Assembly: GCA_030549775.1 (NCBI GenBank)
Contig: CM060171.1
Coordinates: 2,100,001 to 2,164,000, forward strand
Source of the DNA: Tamarix chinensis
Taxonomy: Eukaryota > Streptophyta > Magnoliopsida > Caryophyllales > Tamaricaceae
DNA: 64,000 nt
Reading direction: 5' to 3'
Shown: piece by piece, positions 51,068 to 62,345 of the stretch
Layout: every line of letters begins with the position of its first letter
Position numbering within the stretch: position 1 is the stretch's first letter
Notes under the pieces: model-generated
The model's input: only the letters and a program-made list of their open reading frames with translations
Told to the model about the DNA's origin: nothing
Database searches by the model: none
Made by a program: the position numbers and the translations under genes

Positions 51068-52079
51068 ATTTTGGTATCAAAATAGGTTTTGGATCAACAA
51101 CCATTGAATAAGGTTCCTTCATCAAGGTTGGAATAATCAAATGCAACACCACTAATATTCTATTTAGGCTCTTGATCATTCTTGCCATAACTCTTTTATT
51201 CTAGATTATCATTCTTGGAATAATGCATGCATGTGTAGGGATTAAGTCAAATGTATGTAGATATAGGTAGTATGTCATGGTAATCTCGAAAGATGGCATG
51301 CAAAGGGTTGAATAATGATAAGTAAATACATTTTAGATTTTTGAATGGTTTAAAATGGAAAACCATGCGTGTATGTTTCTTATGTTTTGTTTGTCTTGAT
51401 GAGACTTATTCTGCATGAGATCACACATGATTAGGTTAGTTTTGCATGATAAATGTATACCTTTGAGAAACGATTTAATGGCATAAGAATCGATTATGCA
51501 TTAACCCTAATCATAGCTTCATATATGAGATTTGTGTTGGTTATGTGCCTTTTACTTGTTAAACCTCAAGTCATTTATAATCCATAGTTTGGACAAGCTA
51601 TTTTGTGATTTATCTACATATAGTACACGTAGATTAGTGTTTCAACCTTACTTTGGAAATTTTGCATGATAGGACATAAAAAACATGCATGAGTGGCTAA
51701 AGTGCATCAAAATGACTTGGAATATATTTCTTTTAATTCCATACCAAGAACTTAACAAGAAACATGTAAGGGGTGATAATCAATTTATCAATTTGTATGT
51801 GTTGTATATTTTATTGTTAGCCTTGTGTTAGATTCATCTGAGTTGAAATTTTATGTTAAAACTAATCAAAGGCCGAGGAGGGGCATTATTTTTTATTTGG
51901 TTTCCTAACTGAAACCTTAGAAAATACTAACCATTGTTGAAGTGCTTTTGTGATTCGACTATAATGGATAGGGAACAAATTTTTAAGCCATTTTTTAGGC
52001 TATCCAAAAGCTTTCAACAAACCTAGATGCAACCAATTATCAACTTAAATAGCTTCCTGTAATGCAAACTCAGTTACAA
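51068..52079 (+). other. Leader of the Ty3/gypsy element with primer-binding site
   Basis: TTGGTATCAAAATAGG at 51071-51086 follows the LTR after a few bases and matches the start of the initiator-Met tRNA primer-binding site (TGGTATCAGAGC) with decay at its 3' side. The rest is untranslated leader without open frames. Confidence 0.65.
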
Positions 52080-52988
52080 ATGAAGGAATATTGATTTGCC
52101 TAGCAAGATTCGGTTAAAAATGTGCAAGAGCAAAGGATGTTCTATGGGGATCGAATGGGGAGTGCTACAAAACAAACCGATATAATAAGAGGAAGATATC
52201 TAAACTCACATGTGGATTATAAAGAGGATTTACAAGGAAGTGGGAGCAATCGAATGCTCTATGACCATCAAGCGAGATATCACTATAGAGAAGATAAAGA
52301 TATAAAACTCGATCTTCCCGATTCTAATGGTAAACTTGATTCTGAATTATTTCTTAAGTGGTTATATAAGGTAGAGGTTATCTTTGAATTCAAGGATTAT
52401 CATGATGAGTAGAAATGTATACTAACTAATCTTAAGTTTAAGAAGTGTGTTAGGATATGGTATGATAACTAGAAAAGGACTAGAAAAAGGGAAGGTAAAT
52501 CTAGAATCAAGTCTTAGATAAGCTTAAGAAACATTTGAGAAAGAATTTTGTATCTAAGGAATTTGTGTAAGATAATTATATTAAATTAAATACTCTTAGT
52601 TAAGGACTTTTGAGTGTTGAAGAATATGTTCGGGAGTTTGAGAGATTAACACTTATATATGACATTCATGAGGAAAAAAAAGAACAAACATGTACTAGAT
52701 TTCTAGGCAGCCTTAACATGATGATTCGAGATAAAGTTAAAAATTGTTTATATGATTCTCTTGATGATATTATTCAGATATCTTTGAGATTTGAAAATAA
52801 AATAAAGTCCACTAATCCTCATGCTAAGAAAATACTTATCCTAAAAGTACTACTCTAGTGCACAAGCTAACAAGTATGGGTTGGGTACCTTAAGTACTAC
52901 AAATGCTTATAAGAGGCGAGGTCCTACATGAAAGGAGAAAGACAATTCCAAGGTTAATGAGCTTGCTACAAAGCTATGCTTTAAATGT
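52080..52988 (+). pseudogene. Ty3/gypsy gag, first part
   Basis: Frames at 52122-52412 and 52610-52858 read LDLPDSNGKLDSELFLKWLY..VEVIFEFKDYHDE and SVEEYVREFERLTLIYDIHE..TRFLGSLNMMIRDKVKN, the usual capsid region of plant Ty3/gypsy gag. Stops and frameshifts separate them. The end reads ELATKLCFKC, the first two cysteines of the CCHC zinc knuckle. It is then cut by the insertion that begins at 52986; the knuckle continues at 58233. Confidence 0.8.
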
Positions 52989-55900
52989 AATACCCTGTAT
53001 TTTTAAAATCCAAATTATTAAGTTTAATTATTTGATTAACGTAATTTGATGCAAATATTTAATTATTTTAATTTTGATTCGTTTTATGGATTTATCGACG
53101 ATTTCGAATTCATATGTGAATTTAATTAATCGTTGTCGTTGCGAACCATTCTAGATAAATTCGTTAACGACAATGATTTTATTATATTCTTATGAGTTCG
53201 AGTCTCGGTTAAAAATATATATATTCCCGTTCTTTCTCGTATTTTGATTTTTAATATTTTAAATTCGTTTTCGATTATAACTTCGTCATGTGATTACGGC
53301 TTTGTTTTGAAGTTATATTTTGTTAACGAGATATATTATTTAAGTTATAGAATTTCTTTTTAAATAATTAAATTTATTTTAATGATTTTATCCGTAGAAA
53401 ATATTTCCAACTCTGAATTTATTCGTTTTCGAAAATCGTTAATATTTTTGGGAAGTTTTAAATTTAAAAGATTTATTTAAGAATTTCTTTCCGAAATTAA
53501 TTTTCTTCTGTTTCATGCTTTTCAATTTACGGAAAACTGATTGCGGAAATTATTTAAATTAGTCTCAGTTTATTCGAATTTTACTTAAATATTTTATTAT
53601 ATGTTTTTAAATATTATTTCGGGGTCTTATAATGTATTTATATAAATAATATAAATTTTTACTTTCGTTGATAATTTCTTCTGAAAATGTTTCCGAAATT
53701 TTTTTATATAGCTTTTATTAATTCTAAGCGTTTGGATCGTTTCGAAATAATTTTCGTTTAATAAATTTTAGATAAAATATTCCAATAATAATTTTTAAAC
53801 TTAAGTATTTTGTTTTAGGTGCATTCGTAAAAAAAAAAAAGAGAGACCCAACCCGTCGGTACCCGAGCCCCCCCTCTTCTTTTTCTTTTTCTCTTCTCTT
53901 ATTTTCCCAACTGCCTCGACCCCTGCTCGTCGGTGCCCTGTGCGTGCTCCTGTTCGCAGCCCTAACCTCCCTCACCTCCTCCTCCTCCCTGCTCGCCAAC
54001 CTCCAGCCGCTGTCGATCGACCACCGCTGGCGACGCCGCGCAGCAGCAGCAGCCGCAGCAGTAGCAGCCGCAACAGCGACCGAAACGGCCACGCCCAGCA
54101 GTCGCGCACAGCAGCAGCAACCGCGCAGGCTGTGCCGCCACTGTCCGGCTCCGGCGAGCCTCGCTGACCACCGGCGAGCCGTCTCCGTTCTCCGACGAAG
54201 CTTCTCCGGCCTCCCCCTTGTCCCGATTCATTAATTTTCGTTGGGTATAATTTTCTGAAAAACCCTAATTTAGATTTGATTAATTGAATGTGAATTAGCT
54301 TATAAAAAGCTAAATTGATTGTTTGATTGTGTATATATGTGCGGTAAGAATGATTTGGATAGGTTAATTGTATTGTTATATTGAGATTTCGGAAAAATTG
54401 GATTTTTGGCCGGGTTATGCCCAAATTTTTCGGATTCGCTCGTGTTTGCGGTTTTGGATAAATTAATTATACAATATGTTTTAAAATGTACCCAATTTCA
54501 TTTTGGAACCATCAATTTGAGAAATTTATGCAGGTTTTATCGGAATTTGATTCCTAGGTCAAATTTTGGGTGTAATGAAATTGGGTCGTATAATTGAGCC
54601 GTTTCGCTCAATTGATTTTATAATATCGTTTAAAATGTATTTAATTTTATATCGGAAGTGTTGATTTGGGAAAATTGTGCGTAATTGATCAAAATTGGAT
54701 TTTTAGGTCAAAACTCCCGCGGGTTTAAATTGGATTGTGTAATCGGGTTATTCTATTCAATTGACTATATAAATTGCATTAGAATATATTTAATTATATT
54801 TCCGAACCGTCAATTTATATGTTTTGGTAAGAATTGATCGGAATTGCGTTCCGGGCCCAAAAACCCTAACTGTGCTAAATTAGGTATTTATTCTATTGGT
54901 TTTGATCAATTGATTATTTGATATGTTATAAAATGTGTTTAATTGCATTTCTAAACATTCAATTTGATTAAATTTATAGAATTTTACCGAATTGCATCTT
55001 CGGGCCTAAAACCCTAGATTTTAAGTGAGATTAAGAGATTGGTTATTTGTATAGTTGTTTTGCTAAAATTAAATTTATAAAAGTAGTTGAAATGAGCCTA
55101 ATTGTATTCTAATACCTTTAATTAGAATTAATCGATTTGAATTACCTGCGTTTATGTCGTGGACTTTAAAACCCTAATTTTGAAAATTGATCATCTGGAA
55201 TTGATTTATCAGAAGATCGTTTGTTGAATTTGATTGTCTAGATTTGTCTAAAATTAGTTTAATTGTGTTTTAAAACTATCAATTTGAGGTAATCAAAGTG
55301 ATTTGGCCGATTTGTGGTTTAAGTATTAAAAACCCTAATTTTTTGGGATGATTTTATAAAATTGATTTTGCTATGTGTATTTTATCTAATCGAATTCTAT
55401 CTTTGGGTTTTAAATCATTTAAATTCGGTTTTAACCTAATTGGTTTGGATTTGGTTCTATGTAAATGGTTAGGTTACCTAATTAGTTGTAAAACCTAATA
55501 AATAAGTTATTTTCGATAAATTAACTTATGATCGATTATTCTTTCTCGGGCTTTCCAAATTAAGTTGAAATGTCCCAAGTGATAATTGTATTAATCCGTT
55601 TTGATTTAGTTTTAACCTTAAATTTTAATAGAGCTATGCTTTTAAGTTTTAATTTTTGGACACGTTTTCTAAGAAAGATCATTTGTGTCGTTTGTGTTTA
55701 TTTAATTAGAATACGTGGATTATTGATTGATAGGATAATTTCTAATTTTGTTTTCAATTTCTATCGGATCTAGGAAATCTTTCTCGTGGATCCACGAGCT
55801 AGTGATCTCTCTCCCTTTTATCTCGCTTAGCTAGCTTCGGATCCAGGTAAGTTCTCTACTTACCTCTACTTATGGGTATTTCGTAAGGATGTGACTAAGG

Positions 55901-56820
55901 TCCCTATGTGTTATGTGACTTGCATGCCTTAGATGTTTTGTATATATACCATGTCCGGTTGTGTACCGCATAGTTGTCCTTAATGTGTTTTATGCATAGC
56001 GCAACTTCGAGTTAAGGTATGTGGTATGTGTTTTTCTTACAACATGAATGTGATATCCATATGTGGTGATTATGACGTGCTGTGATATGATGTAACCCTC
56101 TAGGACATGCATGCTAGGGCGATCATTATTATTATTATTATGACATGGAGATAAAATAGCAAAAAGAAATAATTGGGAAGTGAGTTGCTAAAAGGGAGTA
56201 TAAGGGACCCTATTAGGGTTTTGGGAAGAATTAGTAATATGGAAAAGGCGGAAGTAAAAATGATTAACGGTGAGTGAGGTGCGGGTTGAGAGTGAGAGTT
56301 TATGTTATGAGGAATGATTATGGGTGTTTTGGGAGAGAAGAAATATGGGGTGAAAAGGATATGCTACTTGTGGGAAAAGAAAGGCACTAGGGTTGAAGTG
56401 GCCAACAAGGATTTTAGAGTCACAGGTGGAATCGATGGGTAGAGCGATATGAGTTGGAATTGGAACTAAATGAGATGAGGTGTTGAGGATAAATAAATTA
56501 ATGGTAGTGAAATAAGAGGAAGTTGGGCCACATAGGTCCTATTAGGGTTTCAAGGGTAACCCTCGAGGCTAATGACGGGTGGAGTCTGATGTCACGAGGT
56601 GTTGGGCCTTCACCCACACCCTTAAGGGTTAGTTTTTATTATGTGTGAGTATAGAGAGAAATTAACATCAAGGTGTGATAAGGGGTGCACGAGTTCCAAG
56701 ATATGGGACGGGCCCTCCTGGGAGGATAAGTGTAGATATAGTTAGCCATGCATGTCAAGGGTAAAACACTTTCAAATAAGATACGTTAAGATACTAATCA
56801 CTTAAAGAGGAAGATGCTGA

Positions 56821-57430
56821 GCCGGGCCCAAACCGGTCCACCGGCGAATAATAGTGGCCAGGAGCCGGGGTGCCCTGGAGACCGTGCCACCGGCGAACAA
56901 TAATGGTCAGGAGCATTTTGCCCTGTATAATTTCCGGTCCACCGGCTATAATAGTGGGGGTTTCCGTGCTCAGCAACCCAAACGTAAAATTTATAAGACA
57001 TGGGAAAGGTACTAAATACTTACAGTGGAACACCATGTGAGTCGGGGCCAGACCGGTCCACCGACAAATAATAGTGGCCAGGAGCGTTCTGCCCTGGAGA
57101 CCGGTCTGCCGGCAAATAATAGTGGTCAGGAGCGTTCTGCCCTGAGTGTATACTTTCCGGTCCACCAGCTATAATAGTGGGGTTCCCGCACTCACATGGA
57201 CTATTAAAGAATATGTGTGGAATGAATATGTTATTGGTGAGAATAAAGAATGAGTCACAAGCACTTACAGTGAAACACCATACGAGTCGGGGCCAGACCG
57301 GTCCACCGACAAATAATAGTGGCCAGGAGCGTTCTGCCCTGGAGACCGGTCCACCGGCAAATAATAGTGGTCAGGAGCGTTCTACCCTGAGTTTATATAT
57401 TCCGGTCCACCGGCTATAATAGTGGGGTTC
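56821..57430 (+). repeat. Higher-order tandem array with CCGGTCCACCGG..AATAATAGTGG modules
   Basis: Three units start near 56821, 57041 and 57286 (spacing 220 and 245 bp). Each holds three modules of the form CCGGTCCACCGGC.AATAATAGTGG, followed by CCAGGAGCGTTCTGCCCTGG-like spacer, and ends with GGGGTTCCCGCACTCAC. Units two and three are nearly identical over the module part. The two GC-rich half-words CCGGTCCACCGG form short imperfect palindromes. Open frames across it are artefacts of the repeat. Confidence 0.92.
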
Positions 57431-58123
57431 CCGCACTCACGTGGATTAATATTGTGGTGTGAAATGACTACTTTTAATAAAGACTCAAAGGAAATAAGTT
57501 TAATTGGACTATGGTCAGCTATTATTATCTGTATTACTACATGCTGCTTACGTGAGTATGTCACGCGTTGAGTTTCCAATGATATGGATTACTCCTACTT
57601 GAGGCGCATGAGCCACTTTATATTTCGGTTATACTATGATTATATGTTTAAATGGGATGTTATATATGTTTCATATGTTACTATAGGTGTATGGCAAGAT
57701 TCCTGCTGTGGTTTGTGAGTATGTGTGATATTGTATCAACGTATTGTATCATAATTTAATATGTATTTGATGTTATCGTTTACGTCTCTCTCATAAGATA
57801 GGGTAGTGAGACTTACTCAGTATTGGACCCGTACTGATACTACACTGGTTGAATGGGTCCTGTGATGATCCACCGATGGTGGGGAGCAGACCTTTGATGC
57901 AGGTTTTGATCGGTTACTAAATTGGAGGTGGAAGGCTTGACTTGAGTGAGTAGGCGGTTCGGATAATTATCCTTCGGGACTTGTTTTGTTTAATTGTATT
58001 CATCTTTGGAAGTTAAAGTGTCGTATTTAAATTTCCAAGGGTTTTGTAATCGACTTTTAATTTCTCGTAACGCTGTCATGCTTTTAAAATTCGGATTTAA
58101 TTGTTTGACAGGTTTTAGCCTTG

Positions 58124-58168
58124 CATCTAACATGAGATAAATGATTGACATTTATCTTATGTTAGATG
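58124..58168. repeat. Hairpin, 20-bp arms, 5-nt loop
   Basis: CATCTAACATGAGATAAATG is followed by ATTGA and its reverse complement, with one G/T pair. It lies about 60 bp before the right end of the inserted non-coding element. Confidence 0.9.
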
Positions 58169-58232
58169 TGGCGGTAACATCTCCCAAATTCTCTCCTAGC
58201 TTCCGCTTATTTCGTTAAAAAAAAATTCTCTC

Positions 58233-61200
58233 CAAGGATATGGACACTTTGCTAGAAAATATCCCAACCAAAAAGTATTGTTCATACAATATATTGAAGC
58301 TATGGAGACTTGTGATGAACACCTTGAGTGTGAACAGAGTGCAGTAACTTCAAGTGAATCTAAGGATGAGGGAAATCTTGTTATGTGTTATAAAGTGTTA
58401 TTCAAACTCAAGCTAATTAGTAACACAATAAACGGGAGAAGATATTTAAGACTAAAGTACGAGTGGGAGACACAGTTTGTTGGGCTATCATTGACAGTGA
58501 ATCATGTACAAATGGAGTTGGGATTAGATACAGTGCGACATTTGAATCATTGTTATATTCAATGGCTCAAAAAGGACAAAGGAGTTAAGGTAACCAAACA
58601 AACCCTAGTCTCACTTCAAATTGGTAATTATTATGATGATGTGCTATGTGATATTTTGCCTATGGATGCATGTGAAATCTTATTAGGTAGACCATAGAAA
58701 TTTGATATAGGTGTTATTTATAATGGTATTACAAATGACTATCTCATTGAGAAATATAATAACAAATAGAAACTTAAACCTTCTAAGTGTGATAATGATA
58801 ATATAGTTAAGAATAAAAACAACTTATTTTTACAAGAAACGGCTATGGTAGAATGTATAAAGGCATAAGGTAGTTGTTATGATTTGATTATCAGAGAATC
58901 ACTATAAGGGGAGAAACATAAAAGCAATCCTCGATTGAATGAGCTTATTGATGAGTATCATAATGTATTTCTTAACGACTTACCACCTGGATTACCACCT
59001 AAGAGAGGAATAGAGCATGATGTAGACTTAATACCTAATGTGTATTTACCTAATCAAACTGCATATAGATGTAATTTCGAAGGCAATAAGGAATTACATA
59101 AACAAGTACAAGGCCTCATAAGAAAGGATACATGAGAGAGTGTATGAGCCCATATTGTGTACTTGCATTACTTGTTCCAAAAAAAGATGGTACGTGGCGC
59201 ATGTGTATTGACTCTAGCGATGTCAACAATATCAATATCAAATATCAATTTCCTATGCCTAGATTATATGACATGTTAAATGACTTGTGTGGTGCACAAG
59301 TATTCTCTAAGATTGATTTAAGGAGTGGATATCATCAAATGAGGATAATGGAAGGGGATAAATGAAAATTTTCCTTTAAAACAAAACATGGTCTTTGTGA
59401 ATGGACTGTGATGCCTTTTGGTTTATGTAATGCACCTAGTTTTTTTTTGTATGAGGCCAAATTTATTTATCCTTTTCTTAGAAAATTCATCATGGTGTAC
59501 TTAGATGATATATATGCTTATGTATAGTCAAAATGAGCACGATCGTCTCATTCATTTAAGGAGATTATTTGATAAATTAAGGGAAGCTAAACTTTATGGA
59601 AAAAATGGAAAAATGTGACTTTATGCTTTCGAGTATTGTTTTCCTTGGTCATAATGTAAGTAGTGTAGCTATAAAAGTGCAGACCACGAGGATTCATGGT
59701 GTTCAAGATTGGTCTATACCCAAAGATATTCATGAGGTAAGGAGTTTCCCCAGGCGAGCAAGTTTTTTATAGAATATTCATCAATGACTTCTCAACTATT
59801 GCCATGCCAATTACACATCTTCTGAAGAAATGAGAATTCAAATGGGGAGAGGATGTAACTAAAGCCTTTGATACTTTAAAAGGCAAGCTGTGAAATGCAC
59901 CGGTATTATCCTTACCTAATTTTGATAAATTATTTGAAATCACAAATGATGCTAGTGGGATATGAGGTGTACTCTCACAAAAAAAAGGTCATTTCATTCT
60001 TTAGTGAAAAATTAAATGAGGCTAAATTGAATTACTTCATGTATGAGAAATAATCCTATGCCATCATAAGAATACTAGAAATAGGGAGCCATTATTTGAG
60101 ACCTAAACCATTTATTTTGTATTTGGATCATAAAATTTTGAAATATTTGCATAGATAAAAGAAAAGTAGTCATGCAAAATGTGTTAATTTCTAACAATCC
60201 TTCATGTTTTCTATCAAACATTTTGATAGTAAAGAGGAATGTAGTGGCAGATGCATTATTGAGAATACATTTGATACTTGTATGTTGAATGCTAAGTTAT
60301 TAGGTTTTGAAATGTTGCAATAATTATATGCAAAATATGAAGATTAATTTGAAACTTATGATGCATGTAAAAAGAATCATAGTCATGGTAATTATGTGCT
60401 TCAAGATGGCTTTCTTTTCAAGCTTAATAAATTGTGTATACCTCGATCTAATGTGCGTGATTTACTTTTTAAAGAATTCCATAAGGGGGTATAGATGGTC
60501 ATTTTGATGCTCATAAAACTATAGAAATATTACAAAAGCGTTTATATTGGTCACGGATGATCAAATTAGTACATGCTATTATTGGAAGGTGTATGACTTG
60601 TCAAAAGATTATTTATTTCTTCCATAAATAATTGTATATTCCTTTATTAGTTCCTATTCAACCATAGGATGGGCTTAGTTTGGATTTTATCTTAGGGTTA
60701 CCAAGGATACAAAGAGAGAATGATTCTATAATGGTAGTGGTAGATTGATTTTCTAAAATGGCACATTTAATTCCTTTTAATAAAATAGATGATTTAATTC
60801 ATGTGAAAGATTTATATTTCAAAGAATTACTATGGTTATATGGTATTCTCAAAAGTATAGCATTAGATAGACATGTAAAAAATTTAAGCTACTATTGGAA
60901 GACGCTTTGACATGTATTAGGTACCAAGTTGTTGTTTAGTACATCCAATCATATACAAATAGATAGTCAAACAAAAGTGACTAATAGAACTTTGGAAAGT
61001 TTAATATGAGGATAAGTTAGCAAGAGTACGAAGCATTGAGATATAAAACTTGCACATGCTGAATTTGTATATAATAGGAGTCCATCTAGTTCAAATCATT
61101 CAAGTCCATTTGAAGTTGTCTATGGAGTTAGTTTGTATTTACCTATTAATATGTCCTCAATAAAGAACGGTGGTATTAAGAACTATGGTGCTGAAGAAAG

Positions 61201-61549
61201 GGTTGAATTCTTTAAGAAACTTCATGAGCAAATTAAGAACAACATTGATAAATCTAATACTAAATATAAAAAAAAGTGAATAAAAATCAAATTAAACAAT
61301 TGTTTTTACCAGGAGAGTTGGTTTGGTTACACTTTATAAAAGAAAGATTTATAAATTTAAGGAAAAATAAAATAATGGCAAGAGCTGATTGAACTTTAAA
61401 AATCTTAAGAAAATTTAGAAATAATGCTTATGAATTGGAATTACCTAAATCATATGGGGGAGTTTCAAGAACTTTCAACATCGGTGATTTATCTCCTTAC
61501 CATAGTGATGTTATTTTGAGGAAAAAAATATCTTTCTACAAGGGTTAAA
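58233..61549 (+). pseudogene. Ty3/gypsy pol remnant: knuckle end, protease, RT, RNase H, integrase
   Basis: Continues gag after the insertion: QGYGHFARKYPNQK completes the zinc knuckle, but with Tyr in place of the last Cys. Protease region 58278-58697: VKVTKQTLVSLQIGNYYDDV and LCDILPMDACEILLGRP. Reverse transcriptase 58935-59560: [61 protein letters not shown] and the catalytic YLDDI near 59498-59512. RNase H about 59820-60250 (PNFDKLFEITNDASG). Integrase about 60590-61020 (MTCQKI, DFILGLPRIQRENDSIMVVV). The order PR-RT-RH-INT is that of Ty3/gypsy. At least ten stops and several frameshifts make it non-functional. No chromodomain was recognised. Confidence 0.88.
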
Positions 61550-62345
61550 TGATGCAGGATAATATCTATCTCACTCTTCTTCTATTGCAGGTCAAGAGTT
61601 AGCATACTTAAAGATGGTGCCAATTGTTCTTGAAAATATTAAACACCCTCATGATAACTATAATTTTGCCAATACTTTATTAAGTGATTCTTGAAGGTAT
61701 TATATATGTTTGATAGAATAAGAATTCACCAAAGACATCTAGTGTACAAGAAAATGACAATACAAGAGTTATAAAGTAGCACAGAAGACGAAGTTACAAG
61801 GCACGAAGCTTGATTACATGTCATGTATGTATTACGTGATTAGGGTTTTGTTTAGCTTTGATATTTTATGTACACTTTGTAATGTCTTGTAACTTATAAC
61901 TATATATCATTATATGCACAATATAAACATGTAGTGAATTAGTTTAAATCTTTCATTAACTAGGCTAATCTAACTGGTTAAAGCCGGTTGGGTTGGGCTT
62001 GGTTAGTAAAGGGTAAACTAAGGCTTACATGTGTATGTATGTGTGATTTCAGCTTGTATATTGATAACATGAAGTGAAATACAATCTAAGAACTTCAAAA
62101 TTACTCCTCTCTCTTCACGTGAGGTCATCTTGAGAGTTTAGGTATTGTTTATAAAGAAAACTTTGTAATTTCTCTTTAAAATTGAGTTGATTTTGGTGAA
62201 GATAAATATCAAAATCATGACCTTTGTTAAAGACCACATCTATGATCAATTTCCAGTACAATAACGAGCATCATTTATACTCCAATGATCAAATAGAAAG
62301 ACCCTGCATTGTGAAATAATAGTTCCTCAATTATCATCCACATCA
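61550..62345 (+). repeat. Ty3/gypsy LTR 2, 796 bp
   Basis: It starts TGATGCAGGATAATATC and ends TTATCATCCACATCA and aligns with LTR 1 over its full length with many substitutions. By eye the two LTRs differ at well over one site in ten, so the insertion is old. The next five bases are AGAGA; no matching duplication exists before LTR 1 because other element sequence lies there. Confidence 0.85.

Larger units (their letters stand above)
52986..58232 (+). mobile_element. Non-coding LTR-like element (about 5.2 kb) inserted in gypsy gag
   Basis: It starts TGTAATACCCTGTATTTTT inside the gag zinc-knuckle codons. No gag, pol or transposase was found. Layout: AT-rich 53.0-53.8 kb; pyrimidine-rich and then GC-rich block 53.84-54.2 kb; a long T-rich region with repeated AAAACCCTAA words; a gap rich in GGG near 56.1-56.7 kb; the array at 56821-57430; and a 3' part with the hairpin 58124-58168 followed by GCGGTAACATCTCCCAAATT and CTCTCCTAGCTTCCGCTT. 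The expected GTTACA end is not visible; about 20 bp at the right junction seem lost, and no target duplication is recognisable. Its size fits a very long solo LTR, but a non-autonomous element is equally possible. Confidence 0.65.

Noticed and set aside
53724..54424. Ala/Arg/Ser-rich frames on both strands, up to 150 codons
   Set aside because: GC-rich repeat of CAGCAG and GCCGCA words within the inserted element; open in many frames by composition.
56794..57165. 123-codon frame on minus across the array
   Set aside because: Internally repetitive translation of the tandem units; no domain.
56794..57420. Tandem array considered as CRISPR
   Set aside because: Plant nuclear DNA; units are not separated by unique spacers, and the spacers themselves repeat.
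58124..58232. Helitron 3' end
   Set aside because: A hairpin is present but no CTRR terminus close to it and no TC start or A-T insertion site at 52986.
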